DNA from: Halomonas borealis
GTDB lineage: Bacteria > Pseudomonadota > Gammaproteobacteria > Pseudomonadales > Halomonadaceae
Assembly: GCF_004798905.1 (NCBI RefSeq)
Contig: NZ_SDMO01000002.1
Location: 186,001 to 250,000, forward strand
DNA: 64,000 nucleotides
Direction of reading: 5' to 3'
The translations under genes were made by a program, and so were the position numbers. Of this stretch, positions 20,610 to 28,985 are shown in pieces; within the stretch, counting starts at the first letter, position 1, and each line of letters opens with the position of its first letter. The notes beneath the pieces were generated by a model, which worked only from the letters and a program-made list of their open reading frames with translations, was not told the DNA's origin and searched no databases.

Positions 20610-21005
20610 ATGTCCAGTCAGGGCTTTCCCCGGCAGCTGCGTCTGCTGACTGCCGGGGATTATCGACGCGTCTTCGACAGCGCTGCCTTCAAGGTCCATG
20701 GCAAGGGATTGATGGTCCTGGCCTCCCCGAATGATCTGGGGCATCCCCGCCTCGGGCTGATCTTCAGCAAGAAGAACGTACGTCGGGCCGTCGACCGCAA
20801 CCGCCTCAAGCGCCTCGCGCGCGACTCCATTCGCCTTCGCCAACATCGACTTCCCGCTGTGGATATCGTACTGCTCGCCAGACGCGGCGTTCACGAGCTG
20901 GACAACGCCACCGTCCACCGCCAGCTACACGGCATGTGGAAACGCCTGGCACGCGAAGCGGACAAGGCGGCGACGAGCGATGCACAAACGGCAGATCGCT
21001 CATGA
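20610..21005 (+). CDS. rnpA: Ribonuclease P protein component
   Basis: Protein subunit of RNase P, which binds the 5' leader of pre-tRNA together with the RnpB RNA. 131 residues from ATG 20610, starting MSSQGFPRQLRLLTAGDYRRVF. The RNR signature is visible as SKKNVRRAVDRNRLKRLARD. The RNA subunit gene rnpB is not in this window. Usually yidD follows directly and overlaps; here it is not recognisable. Confidence 0.96.
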   Translation: MSSQGFPRQLRLLTAGDYRRVFDSAAFKVHGKGLMVLASPNDLGHPRLGLIFSKKNVRRAVDRNRLKRLARDSIRLRQHRLPAVDIVLLARRGVHELDNATVHRQLHGMWKRLAREADKAATSDAQTADRS

Positions 21006-21209
21006 CGCGACCTGCCGGTCGCTGTTAGCACCGCCCGGAGCCTGCATGCGCGTGATCACGCCAGACGCCACCCCGCTTGACGTCGTCGTCCTCCCAAGGG
21101 ACGCTCGGCGAGCTGACGCTAGCCTGCCCCTGGCAGGCTTTCGCGTATGTCGGGCCGGCGAACGGCATCGCGCCACCGGATTGTTCACCACCCATCGAGC
21201 AGACCCCTC
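21006..21209 (+). other. rnpA-yidC gap without a recognisable yidD
   Basis: 204 nt where YidD (about 80 residues, CRFxPTCSxYA and CHPxxxGGxDPVP motifs) is normally encoded. None of the three plus frames shows those motifs. One frame is open from 20980 to the yidC start (79 codons, MHKRQIAHDATCRSLLAPPG...) but resembles no family I know and starts inside rnpA. It may be a spacer or degraded remnant. Confidence 0.5.
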
Positions 21210-22895
21210 ATGGATGTAAAACGACTACTACTACTGATTCCCCTGGCGGTCCTCGCCTACCTGATCGTCGTGCAGTGGAATCAGGATTACGGTCAGGTGG
21301 CCACCGCCCCCCAGGCCCCGGCCATCTCGAGCGAGTCCCAGACGTCGACCTCCTCGGCCTCCGATGATGCCGACGGCGGAGACCTCTCGGTGCCGACCCA
21401 GAACCGGGCCCCCGACGGCATCGCCGACGAACAGGCCACGTCTGGCAACAGCCGGGATCTGGTCGCCGTTTCCACCGACGTGCTCGACGTGCGCATCGAC
21501 CCGCAGGGCGGCGATATCGTCTACGCCGCCCTGCCTCAGCACCAGTATGCGCTCGATTCCGGCCAGCCCTTCGTGCTGCTCTCCAACGACCAGACACGCA
21601 GCTACATGGCCCGTTCAGGCCTCCAGCTGGAAGGCCATCAGGGACGCCTCACCTTCGCCAGCGAGCAGACCGAGTACCGGCTAGCCGAAGGCGAAGACGC
21701 GCTGCAGGTGGACCTCTCGGCCAAGGTCAGCGGCGTGGACGTCATCAAGCGCTTCACCTTCGATCGTGACAGCTATGCAGTGAGCGTCGACTACCTGCTG
21801 GACAACCAGGGCGAGACCCCGGTCACCGCGCGTTTCGTCGGCCAGCTGGTCCGCGATAGCAGCGACGATCCCTCGTCCGGCCCCAAGATGGGCATGCGCT
21901 CCTTCCTTGGCGCCGCCTACTCCACGCCGGAAGACAACTACCTGAAAGTTGATTTCGAGGATATCGGCGAAGGCAAGTTCGACAATCGCGACGCCGAAGG
22001 CGGCTGGGTCGCGATGATCCAGCATTACTTCACCTCCGCCTGGGCCCCGCCCCAGGACCAGCAGAACCTCTACTACGCGACCACCGACTCCCAGGGCCGC
22101 AACGTGGCCGCCTTCGCCGGCGCCACCGAGAACGTGGCAGCGGGCAGCGCCGCGACCCTGGGCGCCACGCTCTACATGGGCCCCAAGATCCAGGACCGCC
22201 TCGAGGCCGTGGCCCCGAACCTGGAGCTGACCGTCGATTTCGGCTGGCTGTGGTTCATCGCTAACCCGCTGTTCTGGCTGCTGGATCATATCCAGGACCT
22301 GATCGGCAACTGGGGCTGGTCGATCGTCATACTGACCCTGCTGGTCAAGACCGCCCTGCTGCCGCTCTCCGCCAAGGCCTACAAGTCGATGGCGCGGATG
22401 CGCAAGCTGGGCCCGGAGATGCAGCGGCTCAAGGAACAGTACGGCGATGATCGCCAGAAGATGTCCCAGGAGATGATGAAGTTCTACCAGAAGGAGAAGA
22501 TCAATCCTCTGGGTGGCTGTCTGCCGATCCTCGTGCAGATGCCGGTGTTCATCGCGCTCTACTGGATGTTGCTCGAGTCCGTCGAGCTGCGCCACGCGCC
22601 CTTCATGTTCTGGATCCAGGACCTGTCGGTGAAGGACCCGTTCTTCGTGCTGCCGATCCTGATGGGGGCCTCGATGTTCGTCCAGCAGCTGCTCAACCCG
22701 ACGCCGCCGGACCCCACTCAGGCGAAGATCATGAAGCTGCTGCCGATCGTCTTCACCTTCTTCTTCCTGTGGTTCCCGGCCGGTCTGGTGATCTACTGGG
22801 TGGTGAACAACATCACCTCGATCGCCCAGCAGTACTTCATCACGCGCAAGGTCGAGGCCGACCCCAACGTCGGCAAGGGCATGAAGACCAAGTAA
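21210..22895 (+). CDS. yidC: Membrane protein insertase YidC
   Basis: Inner-membrane insertase acting alone or with SecYEG. 561 residues from ATG 21210 (MDVKRLLLLIPLAVLAYLIV, the first membrane segment). A large periplasmic beta-domain spans about 60-340. The conserved insertase core follows, with NWGWSIVILTLLVKTALLPL, the cytoplasmic coiled hairpin MQRLKEQYGDDRQKMSQEMM and NPLGGCLPILVQMPVFIALY. The C-terminal membrane segments end near FFFLWFPAGLVIYWVVNN. The Arg/Lys-containing hydrophilic groove region is intact. A hairpin follows before mnmE. Confidence 0.97.
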   Translation: MDVKRLLLLIPLAVLAYLIVVQWNQDYGQVATAPQAPAISSESQTSTSSASDDADGGDLSVPTQNRAPDGIADEQATSGNSRDLVAVSTDVLDVRIDPQGGDIVYAALPQHQYALDSGQPFVLLSNDQTRSYMARSGLQLEGHQGRLTFASEQTEYRLAEGEDALQVDLSAKVSGVDVIKRFTFDRDSYAVSVDYLLDNQGETPVTARFVGQLVRDSSDDPSSGPKMGMRSFLGAAYSTPEDNYLKVDFEDIGEGKFDNRDAEGGWVAMIQHYFTSAWAPPQDQQNLYYATTDSQGRNVAAFAGATENVAAGSAATLGATLYMGPKIQDRLEAVAPNLELTVDFGWLWFIANPLFWLLDHIQDLIGNWGWSIVILTLLVKTALLPLSAKAYKSMARMRKLGPEMQRLKEQYGDDRQKMSQEMMKFYQKEKINPLGGCLPILVQMPVFIALYWMLLESVELRHAPFMFWIQDLSVKDPFFVLPILMGASMFVQQLLNPTPPDPTQAKIMKLLPIVFTFFFLWFPAGLVIYWVVNNITSIAQQYFITRKVEADPNVGKGMKTK

Positions 22896-22928
22896 CGGCG
22901 CGCCCGTCACGGCGTCTTGCTTCCCGCT

Positions 22929-22956
22929 CCAGACCCCCGCCTCGGCGGGGGTCTGG
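22929..22956 (+). terminator. Hairpin after yidC
   Basis: A 12-bp stem CCAGACCCCCGC / GCGGGGGTCTGG with a 4-nt loop. Only CGTTTA follows, so termination may be partial. Confidence 0.6.
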
Positions 22957-23008
22957 CGTTTACGGGAGCGGAACCGGACAATAGCGTCGTCTCACCGAGG
23001 AGCCACCG

Positions 23009-24379
23009 ATGGCCGAAAGCTTCTATTCCCAGGACACCATCGCCGCCCTGGCCACGCCTCCGGGGCGTGGCGGCGTCGGCATCATTCGCGTCTCAGGGCC
23101 CGCCTGCCGGTCGATCGCCGCCAGCCTGCTGGGGCACTGCCCCGCTCCGCGTTATGCCCTCTATGCGCCCTTCCGCGGCGACCACGGCATGATCGACGAG
23201 GGCATCGCCCTGTTCTTCGAGGGGCCGAACTCGTTCACCGGCGAAGACGTGCTCGAGCTGCAGGGCCATGGCGGCCCGGTACTCATGGACCTGCTGCTGG
23301 AACGCTGCGTACGCCTCGGTGCTCGCCTGGCCCGTCCCGGCGAATTTTCCGAGCGCGCCTTCCTCAACGACAAGCTCGATCTGGCCCAGGCGGAAGCCAT
23401 CGCCGATTTGATCGAAGCCAGCTCACGGGGCGCCGCCGAGAACGCCCTGCGCTCGCTGCAAGGCGAGTTCTCGCGGCGGGTCGAGGCCTTGGTACAGCGC
23501 CTGATCGAGCTGCGCATCTACGTCGAGGCGGCCATCGACTTCCCCGAGGAGGAGATCGACTTCCTGGCCGACGGCCATGTGGCCACCAAGCTGGCCGAGA
23601 TACGCGGCGAGCTTAGCGAGGTGCGCGCCGCGGCGGCCCAGGGTGCGCTGATGCGGGAAGGCATGAGCGTGGTGATCGCCGGCCGGCCCAACGCCGGCAA
23701 GTCCAGCCTGCTCAACGCGCTCACCGAGCAGGAGACCGCCATCGTCACCGATATCGAAGGCACCACCCGGGACGTGCTGCGTGAGCACATCCACCTGGAC
23801 GGCATGCCCCTGCACGTCATCGATACCGCCGGCCTGCGCGACACCCCGGACGCCGTGGAGAAGATCGGCGTGGCACGGGCCTGGTCGGAGATCGAGCAGG
23901 CCGACCGAGTGTTGCTGATGGTCGATGCCGCGACCACCGAGGCGCTGGACCCGATGGCGATCTGGCCGGAGTTCGTCGCGCGGCTGGCCGATCCCTCACG
24001 GCTGACGCTGGTGCGCAACAAGGTCGACACCAGCGAGGAGGCCGCGGGACTGGACTTATCCACCACCACCCCGATCGTGCGGCTCTCGGCAAAGACCGGT
24101 GAGGGTGTGGATAACCTCAAGGAGCACCTCAAGGCCGTGATGGGGTTCTCGGCTACCACCGAGGGCCGTTTCTCGGCGCGACGCCGCCACCTCGATGCCT
24201 TGGACCGTGCCGCACAGGCGCTCGACAATGGCGAGGCGCAGCTGGCCGGTTACGGGGCCGGCGAGCTGCTCGCCGAGGACCTGCGCGATGCCCAGCAGGC
24301 GCTGGGCGAGATTACCGGGGAGTTCAGCGCCGACGACCTGCTCGGCGAGATCTTCGGCAGCTTCTGCATCGGCAAGTAG
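23009..24379 (+). CDS. mnmE: tRNA modification GTPase MnmE
   Basis: With MnmG it installs the cmnm5 group on U34 of tRNAs. 456 residues: an N-terminal tetrahydrofolate-binding domain ([18 protein letters not shown]), a helical domain, and an inserted G domain with G1 GRPNAGKS (225-232), G2/G3 TTRD and DTAGLRDT, and G4 NKVD. It ends in the invariant FCIGK whose Cys is catalytic. A perfect DnaA-box sequence falls in the coding region at 24106. Its partner mnmG is 21.7 kb away instead of close by as in Pseudomonas. Confidence 0.97.
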   Translation: MAESFYSQDTIAALATPPGRGGVGIIRVSGPACRSIAASLLGHCPAPRYALYAPFRGDHGMIDEGIALFFEGPNSFTGEDVLELQGHGGPVLMDLLLERCVRLGARLARPGEFSERAFLNDKLDLAQAEAIADLIEASSRGAAENALRSLQGEFSRRVEALVQRLIELRIYVEAAIDFPEEEIDFLADGHVATKLAEIRGELSEVRAAAAQGALMREGMSVVIAGRPNAGKSSLLNALTEQETAIVTDIEGTTRDVLREHIHLDGMPLHVIDTAGLRDTPDAVEKIGVARAWSEIEQADRVLLMVDAATTEALDPMAIWPEFVARLADPSRLTLVRNKVDTSEEAAGLDLSTTTPIVRLSAKTGEGVDNLKEHLKAVMGFSATTEGRFSARRRHLDALDRAAQALDNGEAQLAGYGAGELLAEDLRDAQQALGEITGEFSADDLLGEIFGSFCIGK

Positions 24380-24432
24380 GTCGCCGTGGCCGGCGCCGGC
24401 GCCGGGTGGCTTCCCATGACGCGACTCGGCGC

Positions 24433-25281
24433 CTACTCGCCGACCCACCAATCGCCATGATGACGGGCGGTGGACCCCCACAGCGGTAACAGGGCGTCCA
24501 TGGACTCGGCGATCCGCGCATCGAGGCCCCACGGCGGGTTCACCACCAGCATCCCGCTGCCGATCATGCCCCGCTCGCCCTCCTGCGGCTCGCGCAGCCT
24601 CAGTTCGCTACGCCAGATCTTGCGTAGCCCGGCGTCGCGCAACCCCTCCAGCAGCGTTTGATGACGCCCCGCGGGGAGCAGCGGATACCAGACCATGACC
24701 ACGGCATGACGCGCCTTGCGCATGGCCGACAGCAGGGTCGAGACCACCTCCTCATACTCCGCCTTGCGCTCATAGCTCGGGTCGATCAGCACGCACAACC
24801 GCGGCGTCTTCACCGGCAACGCCTTCAGCAACCCGGCCAGGCCATCGCCCTGGATACGCTGCACCGCGCTGGACAGGGCCTGGTCGGCCAGATGCCCGTG
24901 CTCTGCGGGGTGCAGCTCGAACAGGCGCAGCCGATCCTGCTCGCGCAAGCGATGCGACAGCCACCAGGGTGAGCCAGGATAGTGAGCGAGCCCCGATCCC
25001 TGCTGGGCGCCGACCAAGGCCATCAGCCAGTCACTCAGCAGGGGGGTCGTGGCAGACAGCCTCTCCCTTTCTTCCCAGAGCCTGGCGACGCCATCACGGT
25101 ATTCCTGGAGCCGTGTCGTCTCGTCCGCGTCCAGCGGATAGAGGCCGCGACCGGCATGAGTATCTATGTACGTAATTGGCGATTTTTTACGTAACAAATG
25201 ATCGGCGACGCTATAAAGCACTAAATGCTTATGAACGTCGGCGAAATTTCCCGCATGGTAGGCGTGTTGATAGGAGAGCAT
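24433..25281 (-). CDS. rlmJ: 23S rRNA (adenine2030-N6)-methyltransferase RlmJ
   Basis: SAM-dependent methyltransferase that modifies A2030 of 23S rRNA. 282 residues (E. coli 280) starting MLSYQHAYHAGNFADVHKHL, the family hallmark. YIDTHAGRGLY is the SAM-binding motif I and LIDPSYE (in DPPY position) the catalytic motif IV. It converges with mnmE with a 53-nt gap in which no terminator hairpin is evident. Confidence 0.93.
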   Translation of the reverse strand: MLSYQHAYHAGNFADVHKHLVLYSVADHLLRKKSPITYIDTHAGRGLYPLDADETTRLQEYRDGVARLWEERERLSATTPLLSDWLMALVGAQQGSGLAHYPGSPWWLSHRLREQDRLRLFELHPAEHGHLADQALSSAVQRIQGDGLAGLLKALPVKTPRLCVLIDPSYERKAEYEEVVSTLLSAMRKARHAVVMVWYPLLPAGRHQTLLEGLRDAGLRKIWRSELRLREPQEGERGMIGSGMLVVNPPWGLDARIAESMDALLPLWGSTARHHGDWWVGE

Positions 25282-25300
25282 GGCAATGATCGAGGCATCG

Positions 25301-25337
25301 GAAAGAAAAGGGCCCGCCCCCTGACGGAGGCGGGCCC
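25301..25337 (-). terminator. Terminator of the OmpA-family lipoprotein gene
   Basis: A 9-bp stem GGGCCCGCC / GGCGGGCCC read on the minus strand, followed by TTTTCTTTC, 20 nt after the stop codon at 25357. Confidence 0.85.
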
Positions 25338-25356
25338 GGCGGGTGCGGGGAGTCGA

Positions 25357-26028
25357 TCAGCCCTGAGAAATGGGCGTCAGGGTGATCTCCACACGACGGT
25401 TCTGGGAACGGCCGGCCTCGGATTCATTGCTGGCCACCGGCTGATTCTCTCCATAACCGTTCGTATAGAGCCGGTTGGAGGCGACACCGCCCTGCGACAG
25501 GTAGTTGCCAACCGCCTGGGCGCGACGCTCGGAGAGGCCCTGGTTATACCCGGCATCGCCCGTGCTGTCGGTATGCCCGGCGATATTGACGCGGGTCTCG
25601 GGGTACTGGGTCAGTACCGAGGAGACATCGTTGAGTGCATTACGCGCCTGCGTGGTCAGGTCGCTGGAATCGAAGCCGAAGGTCACGCTGCTCGGCATGT
25701 TGAGGGTGATGTCGTTACCCTGGCGCTCGACACCGATACCGGTGCCCTCCATGCTCTGACGCAGCTGTTCTTCCTGCTTGTCCATATAGGCACCGACACC
25801 ACCGCCTGCGGCGGCACCGACGGCGGCGCCGATCAGTGCCCGGTCGCGGCGACTGGTACTGCCGTCACCGCTCAAGGCCCCGGCGGCAGCGCCGACCAGC
25901 GCCCCGATGGTGGCACCGGTTCCGGTCTGGTTACGCTGGGTTTCACCGGAATAGGGGTCCGTGGTGGTGCAGCCCACCAGCAGGGCGGCGGCCGCGAGCG
26001 GCGCGATCATGCGAACAGTCTTGGTCAT
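25357..26028 (-). CDS. OmpA-family peptidoglycan-binding lipoprotein (YiaD-like)
   Basis: 223 residues from the ATG at 26028 (an upstream ATG at 26079 would put a charged extension before the signal). The signal peptide MTKTVRMIAPLAAAALLVGC ends in a lipobox cysteine, predicting an outer-membrane lipoprotein. A glycine-zipper segment follows (ATIGALVGAAAGALSGD and LIGAAVGAAAGGGVGAYM). The C-terminal OmpA domain has ITLNMPSSVTFGFDSSDL, IAGHTDSTGDAGYNQGLSER and NRRVEI, which bind diaminopimelate peptides. It anchors the envelope to peptidoglycan. It lies 38 nt downstream of hemW. Confidence 0.9.
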   Translation of the reverse strand: MTKTVRMIAPLAAAALLVGCTTTDPYSGETQRNQTGTGATIGALVGAAAGALSGDGSTSRRDRALIGAAVGAAAGGGVGAYMDKQEEQLRQSMEGTGIGVERQGNDITLNMPSSVTFGFDSSDLTTQARNALNDVSSVLTQYPETRVNIAGHTDSTGDAGYNQGLSERRAQAVGNYLSQGGVASNRLYTNGYGENQPVASNESEAGRSQNRRVEITLTPISQG

Positions 26029-26065
26029 AGCGTCGTCGACTCCATGTTGACGAATGGCGTACCGG

Positions 26066-27238
26066 CTAGCCCTTTTCATCGATCAGGGCCAGCAGCTCGT
26101 TCAAGAATAATAGACCTTGGGGGGAAGCTTGAAGTCTTTCCCCTTCTTCCACCAGAAGTCCTTTTTTCCTCGCCGCCTCGAGGCTAGTCCGAAGGCGGCC
26201 GAGGGGGCGCCCGGTATTGGCAGACCAGGCCGTGAGCGGCACACCTTCGACCAACCGTAACGCGTTCATGGCGAACTCGAGCGGTAGTTCATCGGGCGCT
26301 ATGGGCTCACGCCCGGCCACGAAGCCTCGTGGGTCTTGATGGCGCCGCAGGTAGGCCTCGGGCTGGCGAGTCTTCCAGCGCCGCTCGATATGCAGCCCGT
26401 CGCCATCGGGAGCGCTCAGTTTGCCATGCGCGCCGGCACCGATGCCCAGGTAGTCACCGAACCGCCAGTAGTTGAGATTATGGCGTGCCCGGCGCCCGGA
26501 CAGGGCGTAGGCGGAGATCTCGTAACGCGCGAAACCGGCGGCTTCCAGGCGCTCGTGGCCGAGTTCCTGGATGTTCCAGAGGGCCTCTTCCTCAGGCAGC
26601 ACGGGGGGGTGGGAGTGGAATTCCGTATTGGGCTCGAGGGTGAGTTGATACCAGGAAAGGTGTTCCGGCGACAGGGCCAGGGCCTGCTCCAGGTCATCGA
26701 GGGCGAGCGCCGGTGTCTGCTCCGGCAGGCCGTGCATCAGGTCGAGGTTGAGGTTGTCGAACCCGGCCTCACGGGCCTCGGCGACCGCGCTTCGCGCATC
26801 GTCGCCACTATGGATCCGACCCAGTGCCGACAACTGAGCATCCTGGAAGCTCTGTATACCAATCGACAAGCGGTTGATCCCCGCGTCGCGATAGCCCGCG
26901 AAGCGCCCCCTTTCGACGGTCCCCGGGTTGGCCTCCAACGTGATCTCGATATCGTCGGCCAATGGTAGCCGCGCCGACACGGCCTCGAGCAGGCGACGAT
27001 AGAAGTCGGCCGACATCAGGCTGGGCGTGCCGCCGCCGATGAAGATGCTGACCAGATCACGACCGGCGGCGAGCGGTAGATCGGCGTCGAGATCGGCGAT
27101 CAATGCCGCCAGGTAGGCCTCCTCGGGCAGGCTCGCCCGCGAGCCGACGCCATGGGAATTGAAGTCACAGTAGGGGCACTTGCGCACGCACCAGGGCACA
27201 TGCACGTACAGCGCCAGGGGCGGCAACGCTAGGCTCAT
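26066..27238 (-). CDS. hemW: Radical SAM heme chaperone HemW
   Basis: HemW binds heme and a [4Fe-4S] cluster and inserts heme into respiratory enzymes; it was formerly annotated as an oxygen-independent coproporphyrinogen oxidase. 390 residues with the radical SAM motif CVRKCPYC (C17, C21, C24), the following FNSHG and a GGTPSLM SAM-binding loop. It lacks the fourth N-terminal cysteine of true HemN. It overlaps rdgB by 4 nt (ATGA), the usual rdgB-hemW pair. Confidence 0.93.
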   Translation of the reverse strand: MSLALPPLALYVHVPWCVRKCPYCDFNSHGVGSRASLPEEAYLAALIADLDADLPLAAGRDLVSIFIGGGTPSLMSADFYRRLLEAVSARLPLADDIEITLEANPGTVERGRFAGYRDAGINRLSIGIQSFQDAQLSALGRIHSGDDARSAVAEAREAGFDNLNLDLMHGLPEQTPALALDDLEQALALSPEHLSWYQLTLEPNTEFHSHPPVLPEEEALWNIQELGHERLEAAGFARYEISAYALSGRRARHNLNYWRFGDYLGIGAGAHGKLSAPDGDGLHIERRWKTRQPEAYLRRHQDPRGFVAGREPIAPDELPLEFAMNALRLVEGVPLTAWSANTGRPLGRLRTSLEAARKKGLLVEEGERLQASPQGLLFLNELLALIDEKG

Positions 27239-27870
27239 GAAGTCGGCGCCCCGTCGGCGAGTTGTGCCACCAGAGCCTGCAAGGCACGACCACGGTGGCT
27301 CAAGCGGTTCTTCTCGTCGGCAGAAAGCTCGGCGGCCGTGCGGCGCTGGCCCGGCAGCCAGAACAACGGATCGTAGCCGAAGCCGCCTTCCCCACGGGGC
27401 TCGGTGAGGATCTCACCGTCCCAGCTCTGCTGCACGATCAAAGGCACCGGATCCTCGGCATGGCGCAACAGCACCAGCACGCACCAGTAGCGAGCCGTGC
27501 GCCGCTCAGCCGGGACCTCTGAGAGGGACTCGAGCAGCAGGGCATTATTGCGACTATCCTTCTTGGGCTCTCCGGCGAAGCGAGCGGAATAGATGCCCGG
27601 CCGTCCATGCAGCGCATCCACGGCCAGCCCCGAGTCATCCGCCATGGCCGGCAGGCCACTGACGCGACTGGCTTCGCGCGCCTTGAGCAAGGCATTCTCG
27701 ACGAAGGTTAGCCCGGTTTCCTCGACCTCCGACACGTCAAAGTCGGCCTGCGGCCGAACGTCCATGCCCAGAGGCTCGAGCAGCTGGCCGAATTCGCGCA
27801 GCTTGCCGGCATTGCCGCTGGCCAGCACCACCGTTGTCATCATCTCACTGTCTCGACTGTTCATGATCAT
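27235..27870 (-). CDS. rdgB: XTP/dITP pyrophosphatase (non-canonical purine NTPase)
   Basis: Hydrolyses dITP, dXTP and XTP to monophosphates, cleansing the nucleotide pool. The core begins VVLASGNAGKLREF and has TFVENALLKAREAS, ADDSGLAVDALHGRPGIYSARFA, GFGYDPLFWLP and LSADEKNRLSHRGRAL, all family motifs. The longest frame gives 211 residues; starts at 27843 or 27840 (MMTTVVLASGN) fit the family N-terminus better, and the first nine residues (MIMNSRDSE) may not be translated. It is translationally coupled to hemW. Confidence 0.94.
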   Translation of the reverse strand: MIMNSRDSEMMTTVVLASGNAGKLREFGQLLEPLGMDVRPQADFDVSEVEETGLTFVENALLKAREASRVSGLPAMADDSGLAVDALHGRPGIYSARFAGEPKKDSRNNALLLESLSEVPAERRTARYWCVLVLLRHAEDPVPLIVQQSWDGEILTEPRGEGGFGYDPLFWLPGQRRTAAELSADEKNRLSHRGRALQALVAQLADGAPTS

Positions 27871-28187
27871 ATTGGCGGCATTCTAAGCCTGCCCCGAAGC
27901 GATGCAAAGCGCCTGGGGAAGAGGGGACGAGACGCATGAGGCAAGCACGCGATCGCGATGGCACGGCGGGAACCACCCATGGTGTGCGGCCTACGCCAGG
28001 CTAACCTTCTGATAAAAAAGGTCTAAAATGAAAACTATATAGAATGCCTAAAAAGTAAGACCGTTATAATAAAAAGTTAGTTACAAGATATTACAAAAGG
28101 TCCGACACTGGATGGTACTCGAGAGGTTCAGGTCGCTACGACATATTCATCGGGTGAGTGTGTCGGATATTTCAACGGGGCTTATCC
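27871..28187 (+). other. AT-rich spacer before the CsgD-like regulator
   Basis: 317 nt with no gene. Base composition drops sharply at about 28010. A perfect TATAAT at 28065-28070 is a candidate -10, but no good -35 is at the right distance. GGTCT (28019) and AGACC (28058) form a widely spaced inverted repeat. It marks the left edge of the accessory island. Confidence 0.55.
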
Positions 28188-28886
28188 ATGGTACAGCACC
28201 AACACCTGATACAGCTGGTCACCGAGAGCAACCCTCAGTCGCAGCTATTCGCGGACTACCTGCGTCAGCAGCTCGAGTGTCAGGTCGCCATTCTTTCCCC
28301 CTCCAGTACCGGGAAGCCGAGGGAAACCGATCATACCCTCATACTTCTGGATGCGGACCACATGCATGATGCCGCCATGCAGGGTTGGCAATCGCATGCC
28401 GCCGAACGTCCCGGCACCGCCCTGGCGACCTTCAACTTGAGGGATGAGAACCATGCCGTCGAAACATTATCCTGCTTACACCTTCAGGGAGTGTTCTATC
28501 GTGACGACAGCCTGCCCAACATCTGCAAGGGGTTGAGAACCCTACAGGACGGGCATCTCTGGATGTCACGTCCGTTGATGGGCAGGATGCTGGAGTTCTA
28601 TCGCCGCCACCAGATCAATGCCTACCGGCCGGCTTGCGGCCTGACTCAGCGGGAACTCGAGATCATCGGCCTGCTGGGGTCGGGAGCTTCCAACATGGAA
28701 ATCGCCGACCGGCTTTTCGTTAGCGAGCATACCGTCAAGTCACATCTTTACAATATCTTCAAGAAGATCGATGTTCACAACAGATTACAGGCGGTCAACT
28801 GGGCGCGACAGAACCTGGGAGCTCCTCCACCGATCGCTAAGAAAAGACCCTCAGCGACTAACTATCAAAGACCAGAAAAATCATGA
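28188..28886 (+). CDS. LuxR-family transcriptional regulator, CsgD-like
   Basis: 232 residues from ATG 28188 (a GTG at 28158 is possible, but GGGG precedes the ATG). The N-terminal receiver-like domain includes LILLDADHM (51-59) in the position of the phospho-acceptor strand. The C-terminal HTH is GLTQRELEIIGLLGSGASNM / EIADRLFVSEHTVKSHLYNI / FKKIDVHNRLQAVNWARQNL (151-210), strikingly like CsgD, the activator of curli and cellulose in enterics. Neighbouring genes encode a secreted fibre-type system, so it is the probable local activator. Confidence 0.87.
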   Translation: MVQHQHLIQLVTESNPQSQLFADYLRQQLECQVAILSPSSTGKPRETDHTLILLDADHMHDAAMQGWQSHAAERPGTALATFNLRDENHAVETLSCLHLQGVFYRDDSLPNICKGLRTLQDGHLWMSRPLMGRMLEFYRRHQINAYRPACGLTQRELEIIGLLGSGASNMEIADRLFVSEHTVKSHLYNIFKKIDVHNRLQAVNWARQNLGAPPPIAKKRPSATNYQRPEKS

Positions 28887-28985
28887 ACAAGACTTTCTGC
28901 TTGGCTGATAGATTTCAGCCTACCTGTTTGGTGTCTCATATCGTCATATCTAGGAAATAGAATGAGTCATTACTAGGGACATGCG

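Noticed and set aside
24106-24114. Perfect DnaA box inside mnmE as a regulatory site
   Set aside because: It encodes Val-Asp-Asn in a normal GTPase-domain stretch, is isolated, and a 9-mer is expected by chance now and then in 64 kb; the same applies to the one at 30659 in the FapF-like gene.
27959-27975. TGGCACG sequence considered as a sigma-54 promoter for the CsgD-like gene
   Set aside because: The required GC ten bases after GG is AC here, so the -12 element is missing.
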